25,949 nt of DNA from Clostridiales bacterium (GTDB lineage Bacteria; Bacillota; Clostridia; Christensenellales; CAG-138). The stretch spans positions 1 through 25,949 of the forward strand of contig SFIR01000023.1 of NCBI GenBank assembly GCA_004556165.1. The letters run 5' to 3'. Shown in pieces: positions 14,332-22,884 of this stretch. Numbering within the stretch: the first letter of the stretch is position 1; every line of letters starts with the position of its first letter. Made by a program: the position numbers and the translations under genes. The notes below the pieces were generated by a model. It saw only the letters and a list, made by a program, of their open reading frames with translations, searched no databases and was not told the DNA's origin.

Positions 14332-15549
14332 TCAGCTGCGTTTACGCAGAATATCTCCGGCCTTGACGAACTCGGAGCAGCCAATATACAGGCTTTCGCA
14401 GGGATGCGGCGCGGAGTCCATGCTTTCGCCCTCATCGTTTACGATGCTCGTAACGGTGAAGCTTCTTCCGACATCCTTAGGGGAGAGTATCAGAAGCTCG
14501 TCCCCGACAAAGAAACGGTTGCGCTGCTCGATGTGAGCAATACCCTTTTCCGCATCATAATCGAGGACGACTGCGGAGATCTGGAAGTCCTGGACGTAGC
14601 CGCCGGAATCGGGCGCCATCATCTCGGCGCCGAATGTATCCTTACCGTATTCGCCGAGCATGAAGCCCGTGGTATAGGGCCTGTGGCTGACTTGGTTCAG
14701 CTCATTGCGGACGGCGTCCATATCGCAGCCGTCAAGCGCCATGCGGTATGCATTGACGACGGTGGCAACATAGAGTATCGACTTCATTCTGCCCTCGATT
14801 TTCAGGCTGACGATGCCGGCATCCGCGATTTCGTCAAGATGATCAATCATGCACATATCGCGCGAATTGAGTATGAAGCTGCCGTTACGCTCCGATACGA
14901 GGGTGAAATATTCTCCGCTTGAGCCGCGCTCGCGTACCTCATACGACCAGCGGCAGGGCTGTACGCATTCGCCCTTGTTGCTGTCACGGCCTGCGATGTA
15001 GTTGCTGAGAAGGCATCTTCCCGAATAGCTCACGCACATTGCGCCGTGTACGAAGGCTTCAAGCTCCAGAGTTTCGGGGAGCTTTTTACGCATTTCCTTT
15101 ATCTCGCCGAGCGTAAGCTCGCGTGCAAGCACGATGCGCTCGATGCCCTGCTCGTGCCAGAAAAGCGCAGCCTCGCTGTTGAGGGTGTTGGCTTGGGTGC
15201 TCAGATGCAGGGAAAGGGAAGGAGCAACGCGCCTTGCAATGCGTATGACGGAGGGGTCGTTGATGATGAGCGCATCAACCCCTGCCTTATCAAGTGCGGC
15301 TATCGTCTCGGGAAGATTCGTCAGATCCTCATCACGCATGAATGCGTTGACAGTGACATAGACCCTGACATTGCGTTCATGGCAGTATTTGACTGCCTCG
15401 GCAACCTCATCAAGGGTGAAATTATCCGCAAGATTCCGGAGCGAAAATGCGGTAGTCCCGATATAAACGGCATCGGCACCGAAGTGGACTGCCGTTTTGA
15501 GCCTTTCCATATTGCCTGCCGGCGCAAGCAGCTCGGGCTTATTCTTCAT
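14332..15549 (-). CDS. trhP: U32 family protein (TrhP/YrrO-like RNA hydroxylation enzyme)
   Basis: A 405-residue member of the 'peptidase U32' family. Characterised members are iron-sulfur enzymes that use prephenate as oxygen source to hydroxylate RNA: TrhP on tRNA uridine-34 and RlhA on 23S rRNA. The protein begins PELLAPAGNMERLKTAV, typical of the family. The U32 signature is EAFVHGAMCVSYSGRC (164-179), and four cysteines at 172, 179, 195 and 199 (GECVQPC) are placed to hold a 4Fe-4S cluster. A C-terminal beta domain starts near residue 310. The ATG at 15549 has GAGGAGGGTG upstream and overlaps the DUF2461 gene by 11 bases. TrhP is the best guess because mltG is nearby, as in Bacillus (yrrL, yrrN, yrrO); RlhA-like activity is possible. 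Confidence 0.85.
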   Translation of the reverse strand: MKNKPELLAPAGNMERLKTAVHFGADAVYIGTTAFSLRNLADNFTLDEVAEAVKYCHERNVRVYVTVNAFMRDEDLTNLPETIAALDKAGVDALIINDPSVIRIARRVAPSLSLHLSTQANTLNSEAALFWHEQGIERIVLARELTLGEIKEMRKKLPETLELEAFVHGAMCVSYSGRCLLSNYIAGRDSNKGECVQPCRWSYEVRERGSSGEYFTLVSERNGSFILNSRDMCMIDHLDEIADAGIVSLKIEGRMKSILYVATVVNAYRMALDGCDMDAVRNELNQVSHRPYTTGFMLGEYGKDTFGAEMMAPDSGGYVQDFQISAVVLDYDAEKGIAHIEQRNRFFVGDELLILSPKDVGRSFTVTSIVNDEGESMDSAPHPCESLYIGCSEFVKAGDILRKRS

Positions 15550-16231
15550 TCTCTTCACCCTCCTCGGTCTTTGAGATGCTGTTGATGTAGGTATACATGG
15601 GTTTAAGCAGCTCAAATTCATGCTTGAGCCTTGCTTCGATATTGCTCGGCTCGATAAGCTCCCTTACTCCGCCGAAGCTCTTTTCCCATGCAAAGCTGCG
15701 AACGTTGATATAGCTCCGCAGTTCCTTCGGCGCATCGGGGAAATGCTGCTTTTTGTATGCATCGGCGGCGTAGATGAAGCCCTCGCTTTCGAGCGCATGA
15801 GCAAGCTCAAGAAAGCCTGCCGGGTCGGAGAGCAGCTTTTTGCGGTAACGCTCCATCAGGGATGAGTCTGCGGAATAGAAGCCCGCACCGTAATCGTACC
15901 CTTCGGGGGTTATTTCGAACCAGAGCGCGCAGCCCTCGCTGATACGGGTCTTAGGGTAGCGGTAGCCGATCCAGACATGGTTGCGGTACGGCGATTTATC
16001 CTTGGTGAATCTTGTATCGCGGCGGATACGGGATACGGTCGCGTTGAGGCTCCTGTTGAAATTTGGGTCAACGGCAAGTGCTGCCGGCATGAGCTCGGCT
16101 GCAAGATGCTTCATTGGCTCAAGTACAAATTGCTTGTACCTTTCACGGTTCCTTTCAAACCATTCGGTATTGTTGTTGAAGCCTATCTCGAATAGGAAAC
16201 GGAAGGCTTCGGGTGAGAATCCGTTAAACAT
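15539..16231 (-). CDS. DUF2461 domain-containing protein
   Basis: A 230-residue protein of the DUF2461 (TIGR02453) family, function unknown. Family marks are FNGFSPEAFRFLFEIGFNNN near the N-terminus, then NTEWFERNRERYKQFVLEPM, RIRRDTRFTKDKSPYRNHVW (about 89-108), a central GAGFYSADSSLMERYR and a C-terminal KELRSYINVRSFAWEK. The ATG at 16231 is four bases after the mltG stop with no clear Shine-Dalgarno sequence, so it is likely translated by coupling to mltG. Its stop overlaps the U32 start. The frame extends upstream into mltG, but that part is not conserved. In several Firmicutes the place between mltG and the U32 genes is held by a tRNA methyltransferase (trmR); here DUF2461 occupies it. 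Confidence 0.88.
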   Translation of the reverse strand: MFNGFSPEAFRFLFEIGFNNNTEWFERNRERYKQFVLEPMKHLAAELMPAALAVDPNFNRSLNATVSRIRRDTRFTKDKSPYRNHVWIGYRYPKTRISEGCALWFEITPEGYDYGAGFYSADSSLMERYRKKLLSDPAGFLELAHALESEGFIYAADAYKKQHFPDAPKELRSYINVRSFAWEKSFGGVRELIEPSNIEARLKHEFELLKPMYTYINSISKTEEGEENEE

Positions 16232-16235
16232 TTTA

Positions 16236-17501
16236 TTACCAAAGTGGGCTGTATTGTGCGATATTGGCGTTATGCTCCTCAAGCGTCCTTGCAAAGACAA
16301 GCTTTCCGGTAGTCGGGTCCATGAGGCAGAAATATAGATAATTCTCCGCAATTCCTTCCTCGGACGGATACAGAACCGCATTGATGGCAGCATCGCCGGG
16401 ATTACATATCGGGCCGATGGGTATGCCCGTGTTCAGGTGCGTGTTGTAGCCCGAAGGGGTATTGAGCTGCTCCTGAGTAAGCCCCGTTGAAGTATCGGTA
16501 TCGAGGATGTAGCGGAGCGTTGCATCGGAGCCAAGGCCCATATTGCGTTCGAGACGGTTGTGGAATACTGCCGAAACATCGGCAAAATCTATGGGCTTTG
16601 CTTCCTTTTCGACTATGGAGGCAAGGGTAATGACCTCGTAGAAGCTGAGCCCCAATTCCTCCGCTCTTGCTGTATAGATGACGCCGAAGACCTGCTCATA
16701 TTTCGTGAGCATCTTGCCAATGACGGTTTTGACGTCCGCATCGGCATAAATCTCATAGGTGGCAGGGAAAAGGAAGCCCTCCAGCGCATACCTGCGTTCA
16801 CCGGTCGGGTCCTCGGGTATCTCGGAGATGAAGGGATGGTTCTTGACGAATTCCTCACCCGTCACGCAGAGCGAGAGGAATTCATCCGGCGTTTCGATAA
16901 CGCCCTGGGATACAAGCCTATCCGCGATTGCCTCGATTGTAAGGCCTTCGGATATGCTGAAGGTAAGCGTCTCGCGCGGCGGATTGCCCTTGCAGATGAC
17001 GTCAACTATCTCGGGTATGCTCATGTTCTTTGAAAGCACATATGTGCCGGACTGCAAACGGTTCGCCTTGCCGATGAAGTCAACATAGATCTTGAATACC
17101 GCCTTATGCGAGATAAGCCCCTTTTCGCCCTCGCCGCATGCCTCGTATAGGATCTTGGCAATGGTGGAAGCACCGCTTCCCGATGGGATTTCGACCACGA
17201 TGGGCGATGGGTCGTTGGGGTCAACGGGCAGGAAGTAATCGCGCATGACCTTCTTCACTATGGTGGAAACAAGGAAAAATGCAATAAGAATGCATGCCGC
17301 CGCAACGATGAAGGGACGGATGAATTTGTAGACCTTAAAGAATTTATCGAGCCTTTCGCTGCGCGTGGCTCTGCGTTCTTCCTTTTTCTGCCAACGGTCA
17401 TAGGCATCGCGCTTTCTGCCGTTGCGGGAGGAAGCGTCATCGTCAAGCTTCACGATAGTATTGTGAAGGGAAGAGGTATCCGTGTTTTTATTTTCACTCA
17501 T
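16236..17501 (-). CDS. mltG: Endolytic transglycosylase MltG (YceG-like)
   Basis: A membrane-anchored lytic transglycosylase that cuts nascent peptidoglycan strands and is thought to set glycan length. The 421-residue protein has a charged cytoplasmic tail (1-58), one membrane helix at about 62-82, a small LysM-like region (about 98-160) and the YceG catalytic domain. Visible motifs are LEGFLFPATYEIYAD (240-254), TLASIVEKEAKP (292-303) that carries the catalytic Glu, FHNRLERNMGLGSDATLRY, and YNTHLNTGIPIGPICNPG followed by LYFC near the C-terminus. AAAGGAG lies about 9 bases before the ATG. The gene is 25 bases after ylbF and 4 bases before the DUF2461 gene, within a long minus-strand operon. 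Confidence 0.94.
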   Translation of the reverse strand: MSENKNTDTSSLHNTIVKLDDDASSRNGRKRDAYDRWQKKEERRATRSERLDKFFKVYKFIRPFIVAAACILIAFFLVSTIVKKVMRDYFLPVDPNDPSPIVVEIPSGSGASTIAKILYEACGEGEKGLISHKAVFKIYVDFIGKANRLQSGTYVLSKNMSIPEIVDVICKGNPPRETLTFSISEGLTIEAIADRLVSQGVIETPDEFLSLCVTGEEFVKNHPFISEIPEDPTGERRYALEGFLFPATYEIYADADVKTVIGKMLTKYEQVFGVIYTARAEELGLSFYEVITLASIVEKEAKPIDFADVSAVFHNRLERNMGLGSDATLRYILDTDTSTGLTQEQLNTPSGYNTHLNTGIPIGPICNPGDAAINAVLYPSEEGIAENYLYFCLMDPTTGKLVFARTLEEHNANIAQYSPLW

Positions 17502-17526
17502 AGCTCATCTCTCCTTTCGTTTGTTT

Positions 17527-17877
17527 TTATGCCTCAAACATCGAAAGATCGATGCCCACGGCCTGTCCGAGCTTCGAATACACCTCGCTTACGAGGCTGT
17601 TGAGCGCATACTGCGCAAAAAGGTATTCGCTTGCGTCGGAGTTGAGCTGCAAAAGCTCTCCGAGCTTCTGAAGCTTTGTAAGCTCCTCCTCGCTCATGTT
17701 CCCCGAGAGGGACGCAGCCTGGAGCTTATACTGGAGCTTAGCATAATCCTTAAGGAGCATGCGCGTCGTTTCATCGGCGTATGCGCGCTCCTTACAGGAA
17801 ATGTAACGAAGATATTCGGGGCTTTGCCTGAGCTTTTCGGCAAGCTCCTCAGTCAGGCGCAGAATATCGTTATCCAT
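17527..17877 (-). CDS. YlbF/YmcA family regulator
   Basis: A 116-residue, mostly helical protein of the YlbF/YmcA (Com_YlbF) family. In Bacillus, YlbF, YmcA and YaaT form a complex that directs RNase Y and affects competence, biofilm and sporulation. The sequence shows the family pattern: ILRLTEELAEKLRQSPEYLR, then DETTRMLLKDYAKLQYKLQA, and later a long helix ending in LVSEVYSKLGQAVG. Its start codon overlaps the RNase J stop by one base (TGATG), with GGAGGTC about 10 bases upstream. The overlap means that it is made together with RNase J, which suggests a role in RNA turnover here. A longer frame starts at 17985 inside the RNase J gene but is not conserved. Confidence 0.85.
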   Translation of the reverse strand: MDNDILRLTEELAEKLRQSPEYLRYISCKERAYADETTRMLLKDYAKLQYKLQAASLSGNMSEEELTKLQKLGELLQLNSDASEYLFAQYALNSLVSEVYSKLGQAVGIDLSMFEA

Positions 17878-19547
17878 CAGCAATCGACCTCCAAAATGAT
17901 GGGAAGAATTATGGGGACTCTGCCGGTTTTGCTCAAGAGGAAATTCTTCATGCCGTTCTTCATGCCGTTTCTGAAGCTGTTCCAATCATTCTTATTCTTC
18001 TGATTGAGCTTGAATGCAAGGTCGAAGGCAAATTGCTTCGCTTCGGAAATGAGCTGATCCGAATCCTTCATATAGATGAAGCCCTTTGTAACGAGCTCGG
18101 GGACACCCAACAGCTCGCCCGTCTGACGCTGAACGGGTATGACGATGGCAAAAAGTCCGTCCTGAGAGAGGAGCTTTCTTTCGCGGAGCACGGTGGAGCC
18201 TATATCGCCGACGCCGGAGCCATCCACGAGTATTGCGCCCGAAGCAACGCTTCCGTTCAGCTTAGCGGAGCGTTTTGTGATTTCAAGGACATTTCCCGTA
18301 TCCATGATAAAGATGTTGTTGGGCTTTATGCCCATTTCCTCGGCAAGGTGCGCATGGTGATGCAGATGCCTTGCTTCGCCGTGAACGGGTATGAAGTATC
18401 TGGGCTTGAGCAGGCGGAACATCAGCTTCAGCTCCTCGCGCCTTGCGTGGCCGGAAACATGCACATCCGCAAGCCTGTCATAGACGACGTCCGCTCCGCG
18501 CTGGAAGAGCTGATTTATGACCCTTCCGACGCTCTTTTCGTTGCCGGGTATTGCGGAAGCGGAGATAACGACGGTATCGCCCTTGCCTATGATGAGCTTG
18601 TGGTTAGCATTCGCCATGCGGAAAAGTCCGCTCATGGATTCGCCCTGGCTGCCGGTCGTCAGTACGCAGACGCGCTCTGGCTCGTAGTTTTTGAGCTTTT
18701 CAAGGGGTACTATCCTGTCCTCGGGAATATGAAGATAGCCGAGATCCTTGGCTATCTTGGCGATGACGACCATCGAGCGCCCCTGGAAGCAGATAACCCT
18801 GTCATGTGCGATAGCGATATCGCAGACCTGCTGTATCCTGTAAACGTTTGAAGCAAACGATGCGACGATTATCCTGCCCTTCGCTTCATTGAATACCTTT
18901 TCAAAGGTCTTTCCGAGCTCCGTCTCGGACGGTGTAACGCCTGCGGACTCCGCATTTGTGCTGTCCATCATAAGCGCCAGCACGCCCTTGCTGCCGTAGC
19001 GCGCAAAGCTGTTGATATCAATGGGCTCATTGTCTATGGGGGTATAGTCCACCTTGAAGTCGCCCGTATGCACAAGGATACCGACAGGAGTCGTGATAGC
19101 GAGCGCAACGGCGCCTGCGATAGAATGGCTGACCTTTATGAATTCGATCCTGAAGCAGCCTATTTCGATGGTGTCGCCTGCCTCAATGCACCGAAGGTCC
19201 GCATCGTCGATACGGTGCTCATGCAGCTTGTGGTCGATGAGCGCAAGGGTGAATTTTGTGCCGTAAACGGGCGTATGGAATTTCTGAAGGGCATAGGGGA
19301 TTGCTCCGATATGATCCTCATGCCCGTGGGTGATTATGAATGCGCGGAGCTTATCCTCGTTTAGCTCGAGATAGGACATATCCGGTATTACCATGTCTAT
19401 GCCCAGCATATCCTCATCGGGGAACGCAAGCCCGCAGTCAACTGCTATTATGTCATTGCCGTATTCGATTACGGTCATATTTTTCCCGATTTCTCCGAGA
19501 CCGCCAAGAGGGATTATTCTCAGCTTCGGAGTGTCTTTCTTTGCCAA
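17877..19547 (-). CDS. rnj: Ribonuclease J
   Basis: A metallo-beta-lactamase/beta-CASP ribonuclease with 5'-3' exonuclease and endonuclease activity in mRNA decay and rRNA maturation. The 556-residue length is normal. It starts PKLRIIPLGGLGEIGKNM. The zinc motif HGHEDHIG is at 74-81, further ligands are in KVSHSIAGAVAL and HTGDFKVD, the beta-CASP region includes MMDSTNAESAGVTPSE and LTTGSQGE, and HVSGHARREEL and IPVHGEARHL are motifs B and C. A C-terminal domain follows. The start is TTG at 19547, because no ATG in this frame precedes the conserved N-terminus; AAAGGA lies 11 bases upstream. It overlaps ylbF by one base. A possible promoter is seen in the 85-base gap behind the ABC-F gene. Confidence 0.95.
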   Translation of the reverse strand: MAKKDTPKLRIIPLGGLGEIGKNMTVIEYGNDIIAVDCGLAFPDEDMLGIDMVIPDMSYLELNEDKLRAFIITHGHEDHIGAIPYALQKFHTPVYGTKFTLALIDHKLHEHRIDDADLRCIEAGDTIEIGCFRIEFIKVSHSIAGAVALAITTPVGILVHTGDFKVDYTPIDNEPIDINSFARYGSKGVLALMMDSTNAESAGVTPSETELGKTFEKVFNEAKGRIIVASFASNVYRIQQVCDIAIAHDRVICFQGRSMVVIAKIAKDLGYLHIPEDRIVPLEKLKNYEPERVCVLTTGSQGESMSGLFRMANANHKLIIGKGDTVVISASAIPGNEKSVGRVINQLFQRGADVVYDRLADVHVSGHARREELKLMFRLLKPRYFIPVHGEARHLHHHAHLAEEMGIKPNNIFIMDTGNVLEITKRSAKLNGSVASGAILVDGSGVGDIGSTVLRERKLLSQDGLFAIVIPVQRQTGELLGVPELVTKGFIYMKDSDQLISEAKQFAFDLAFKLNQKNKNDWNSFRNGMKNGMKNFLLSKTGRVPIILPIILEVDC

Positions 19548-19582
19548 ATTGTTTATATTCCTTTCTTTCTTCTTAATAAGAT

Positions 19583-19611
19583 AAGATAATGCAAACCGTG
19601 ATGAATGTCAT
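19583..19611 (-). promoter_or_regulatory. Possible RNase J promoter
   Basis: On the minus strand, ATGACA (19606-19611), a 17-base spacer and TATCTT (19583-19588), matching five and four of six consensus bases. It lies in the gap before the RNase J gene and would give a leader of about 30 bases. Confidence 0.4.
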
Positions 19612-19632
19612 TCTCACAGCATAATTCGAATT

Positions 19633-21579
19633 TTATTGCAGATTCTCCGCTTCCTGCACCCTTTCCTCGGCTTCGACAAGAGCATCATAGAGCTTATCGA
19701 GCCTTGCCCTCAACTCATCGCTTTTTTGGGAAAGCTCGGCAGATTTTTTATAATCGGTCGCAACGCCGGGAAGGCTCAGCTCACGGTTAAGGCCGTCAAG
19801 CTCCTTTTCCGCTGCCGTGATTGCAGCCTCGCAGCGCATAAGCTCGCCCTTTGCGCGGTTCAGCGCGCTCTTGTTCGCTTTTTTCTCGCGGTAGCTTGCG
19901 GCATTCTCGGATTCGGGCTTCCTTTCGGGTCCCTTAGCCTGCTTCCTTTCGCTGACGGCCTCAAGGTAATCGGTATAGCCTCCGATGTACTCCGTTAGGC
20001 CGTCCTCGGTCATGTATAGAACCCTGTCCGCAAGCCGATCAACGAGAAAACGGTCATGGGTCACGATAAGCATCGTGCCGTTGTATTCTTCGAGCGCGGC
20101 CTCAAGCGCTTCACGCGAATCTATGTCGAGATGGTTGGTCGGCTCATCCATAAGCAGAAGATTGCTCTTTGTGAGCATCAGCTTCAGAAGCTGCACCCTC
20201 GCCATTTCGCCGCCGGAGAGCTGACCGATGGGCTTATTTATATCGTCGCCGCGGAATAGGAATGCAGCAAGGGCGTTGCATATATCCTTCCTCGAAATGG
20301 TGGTGTAGTATTTATCCCAAACCTCGTTGAGCACGGTATTATTCGGGTCAAGCGAGGTCATATTCTGCTCGTAATACGCCGGCTCCACATGCGAACCGAG
20401 ATAATAGCTCCCCGATGTCGGGCGCATCCTGCCGGAGAGGATATTTAATAAAGTAGTCTTTCCACAGCCGTTTTCACCCAGAAGGAAGACCTTTTCACCC
20501 TTTTTGATGAGCATACTGACATCGTGGAATACCTCCTTGTCGGGTGAACCGTTGGAGCCTTTGAAGGTTTTTCCGAGCTTTTTTGCGACCAGAACATCGT
20601 TGCCGCCGACCTCCTTGGCGGTGAAGGTGAAATGAATGGATGCGGAATCGCGCTCCGGGACGACGAGCGTCGCTTTTAACCTGTCCACCTGCTTCTGCTT
20701 TGATGCAGCGGTAACGTAATTTCTTTCCTGATTCCACCGCTTCTGCTGCTCAATAATGCCTTCGATACGCTTTATTTCGCGCTGAGTACGCAGGTAATGC
20801 CGTACCTCCAGCTCACGCGCGGTGCTGCGAAGCTCGATATGCCTCGAATAATTTCCCTTTGAAATGAAAAGGCGCTTATCCTTCAATTCTATGGTCTTAT
20901 TCGTGACCTTATCCAAAAAGTATCTGTCATGTGATATAACGATGAAAGCGCCGCGATAGTTGACGAGAAAGCTTTCAAGCCATTCAATCGCCTTTATATC
21001 AAGATGGTTTGTAGGCTCATCAAGCAGAAGCAGATTGGAGTCAGAAAGCAGCAGCCTTGCAAGCTGCGCCTTGTTGCGCTGCCCTCCGCTGAAGGTATTG
21101 ACGCTCCTGTTCAGCTCCTCCTCGGGAAACCCGAGCCCGAGCAGCGTAGAACGCGTGCGCGCGCGGTAGGTGGAGCCTCCGAGGTCGTCATAACGGCTCG
21201 TGAGCCTGTACTGACGTTCGATAAGCCTTTTGCTGCGTTCGGGATCGGAGCAAGCCGACAGCTCGTGATTTATTTCGTCAAGCTGTTTTTCTATGCCCGC
21301 AAGCTCCGAAAAGACCTCCAGCACATAATCATACAGGGATGAATCCGAATCGGATACCGCCTGGGAGATGCTTCCGATCCTCGTTTCGGAGCCGAAATAT
21401 ATCTCACCGGAATCATAGCTTTCCTCGCCGAGGAGTATGTGAAAAAGTGTGGACTTGCCGCAGCCGTTCACGCCGACAAAGCCGATATGCTCATTTGTAT
21501 CGACTTCGAAGCTGATATCCGAGAACAGGACACGGGTCACATATGATTTTGTCAGGTTTTTGACAGCCAGTGCAGGCAT
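19633..21579 (-). CDS. ABC-F family ATPase
   Basis: A 648-residue soluble protein with two ABC ATPase domains and no membrane segments, the ABC-F layout. Such proteins act on the ribosome as translation factors or antibiotic-protection factors. Domain 1 has Walker A GVNGCGKST (about 36-44), signature FSGGQRNKAQLARLLL and Walker B LLLLDEPTNHLDI. A charged linker follows (about 240-300). Domain 2 has GENGCGKTT, LSGGEMARVQLLKL and LLLMDEPTNHLDI. A long C-terminal coiled coil (about 560-648) resembles that of Uup- and YdiF-type members. I infer a housekeeping translation factor rather than resistance, since nothing nearby suggests resistance. ATG 21579 has only a weak AAGGG site 12 bases upstream, and this site lies in a small hairpin. 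The gene sits between the SLOG gene (62 bases away) and rnj. Confidence 0.92.
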   Translation of the reverse strand: MPALAVKNLTKSYVTRVLFSDISFEVDTNEHIGFVGVNGCGKSTLFHILLGEESYDSGEIYFGSETRIGSISQAVSDSDSSLYDYVLEVFSELAGIEKQLDEINHELSACSDPERSKRLIERQYRLTSRYDDLGGSTYRARTRSTLLGLGFPEEELNRSVNTFSGGQRNKAQLARLLLSDSNLLLLDEPTNHLDIKAIEWLESFLVNYRGAFIVISHDRYFLDKVTNKTIELKDKRLFISKGNYSRHIELRSTARELEVRHYLRTQREIKRIEGIIEQQKRWNQERNYVTAASKQKQVDRLKATLVVPERDSASIHFTFTAKEVGGNDVLVAKKLGKTFKGSNGSPDKEVFHDVSMLIKKGEKVFLLGENGCGKTTLLNILSGRMRPTSGSYYLGSHVEPAYYEQNMTSLDPNNTVLNEVWDKYYTTISRKDICNALAAFLFRGDDINKPIGQLSGGEMARVQLLKLMLTKSNLLLMDEPTNHLDIDSREALEAALEEYNGTMLIVTHDRFLVDRLADRVLYMTEDGLTEYIGGYTDYLEAVSERKQAKGPERKPESENAASYREKKANKSALNRAKGELMRCEAAITAAEKELDGLNRELSLPGVATDYKKSAELSQKSDELRARLDKLYDALVEAEERVQEAENLQ

Positions 21580-21641
21580 ATTAACTCAAAGCCCTTGATA
21601 CTAAGGCTTTCCTTTCCGTTGCAGAACGATATTATGTAAGG

Positions 21642-22145
21642 TCAGACGGGTATAACGGTCACGCGGAGTCCGCGCTCCCTTGCAGTTTTTATGGTGAAAG
21701 CGGTGCCGCCGCCGCTGCTCCCGTCAAAGCAGGCGATAAGCTCGCTTGAATGGTTTACCATATAAAGATTGCGCATGCTCATGCAGCCGTGAATGTAATC
21801 GGGGCAGACCGTCACGGAGTAATCGGCAACCGATGCGAAACAGTTGGTTTTGCGCGAAGGATAGTAATAGGGATAGCAGCATACAAGCCTGATATCGGGG
21901 TATTCCTTCTTCAATGCCATCACGATTTCGGCGGCATAGGCGTCAATACCGTCCGCCATTCCGCTGAGAAAATACCGCTTGCCCTCGGAGTATGCGCGGA
22001 TTATCTCGCTTTGAAGCCTCTTCTTCAGCGCTCGGCAGCGAGGATCGCGTTCGTTATACCTCCATGCAAGCCTATCGGGCCGGTGGCCGGTAAAGGCGAC
22101 GGCATTTTCACGCGGTATGTTAAGCTCGGACGGCTTAATCTGCAT
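21642..22145 (-). CDS. SLOG-superfamily (DUF1273/YpsA-like) protein
   Basis: A 167-residue Rossmann-like protein of the SLOG superfamily, which includes YpsA, LOG and DprA domains and is predicted to bind nucleotide-like ligands. Motifs visible: AFTGHRPDRLAWRYNE (17-32) near the N-terminus, FLSGMADGIDAYAAE (59-73), YPYYYPSRKTNCF and the glycine-rich SSGGGTAFTIKTARERG (143-159). The ATG at 22145 has GGAGGG 6 bases upstream and overlaps the stop of the P-loop ATPase gene by one base (TAATG). The frame is open to 22175, but the added residues are not conserved. In Bacillus, YpsA affects cell division; the role here is unknown. The fused-like coupling to the ATPase suggests a shared function. Confidence 0.8.
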   Translation of the reverse strand: MQIKPSELNIPRENAVAFTGHRPDRLAWRYNERDPRCRALKKRLQSEIIRAYSEGKRYFLSGMADGIDAYAAEIVMALKKEYPDIRLVCCYPYYYPSRKTNCFASVADYSVTVCPDYIHGCMSMRNLYMVNHSSELIACFDGSSGGGTAFTIKTARERGLRVTVIPV

Positions 22146-22864
22146 TACAGTCCCTCCGTGGTATAGCGGTCCCAATCGCGGTGCATGTAGCGCACAATCG
22201 GGTAGTATTCGCCGATATAGGCCCTATCAAGCCCGTTTGCTTCCGCATACGCCTTGAATTCATCGAGTATTTTTTCGGTGCTGATGGTATTGCGCACGGG
22301 CAGCTTTGTTTTATCCGAAATCTGCTTTGCAAGCTCGTAACCGTCGATAAGGTCGCGGACGGTGGTCTCCTGCGAGAGATTCGTGTTGTTTATGATATTG
22401 TCTATCCCGATGCGTGAAGCAATCTCGATGCTTTGAATTATATCAAGGTTGCTTTCGAGGTCGAGCGAAAGAGGTCTTCTTGCGTTAAAGACATAGGTGA
22501 CCTCCAAATTCTCCTTTTCGATTCTGCTGAAGAACCGATAGTACTGCCCGAGCGCAACGGCGCCTGCGGCATCGCCGCCGACATCGAAGATAACGAGATC
22601 GGAATCATCGTTGAATGCGGAATAGATTTCCGCAGGCAGCGCAGGTATCTCAACGCCCGAGGTGACGAACGAGGGCATCAGAAGACGTATTCCTGCCTTT
22701 TCTATCTCCTCATGCCTTTCGGCGGTACGGAAATAGGGATTGACGATATCGAGGTCAACGAGGGTGATTTTTTTGCCCTTCGCAGCCTCATTGAATGCGA
22801 TGTTAAGGGAAAATTCGCTCTTGCCCGAGCCGAAATGCCCTATTATAACGTGGTATTTTTTCAT
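22145..22864 (-). CDS. P-loop ATPase (CobQ/MinD/ParA-like)
   Basis: A 239-residue P-loop NTPase of the SIMIBI class. Walker A is IIGHFGSGKSEFSLNIA (7-23). The switch region is LVDLDIVNPYFRTAE (35-49) and the Walker B-like strand is LVIFDVGGDAAG. The middle has a conserved NARRPLSLDLESNLDI and GIDNIINNTNLSQETT, as in uncharacterised clostridial ATP-binding proteins. The C-terminal part (about 195-239) is specific and rich in Tyr and Arg (EYYPIVRYMHRDWDRY). There is no membrane segment. The ATG at 22864 is 20 bases after the FAD dehydrogenase stop with a weak ribosome binding site, and the stop overlaps the SLOG gene start. The function is unknown; the fold suggests a deviant-Walker-A-like switch or a metal or cofactor insertion ATPase. 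Confidence 0.8.
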   Translation of the reverse strand: MKKYHVIIGHFGSGKSEFSLNIAFNEAAKGKKITLVDLDIVNPYFRTAERHEEIEKAGIRLLMPSFVTSGVEIPALPAEIYSAFNDDSDLVIFDVGGDAAGAVALGQYYRFFSRIEKENLEVTYVFNARRPLSLDLESNLDIIQSIEIASRIGIDNIINNTNLSQETTVRDLIDGYELAKQISDKTKLPVRNTISTEKILDEFKAYAEANGLDRAYIGEYYPIVRYMHRDWDRYTTEGL

Positions 22865-22884
22865 GATTCTCTGTACTTCTCTTC

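Noticed and set aside
21580..21625. Small hairpin (AAAGCC...GGCTTT) before the ABC-F gene as an antibiotic-responsive attenuator
   Set aside because: It has only about eight pairs with a bulge, there is no leader peptide, and the gap is 62 bases. It is too little to claim regulation.
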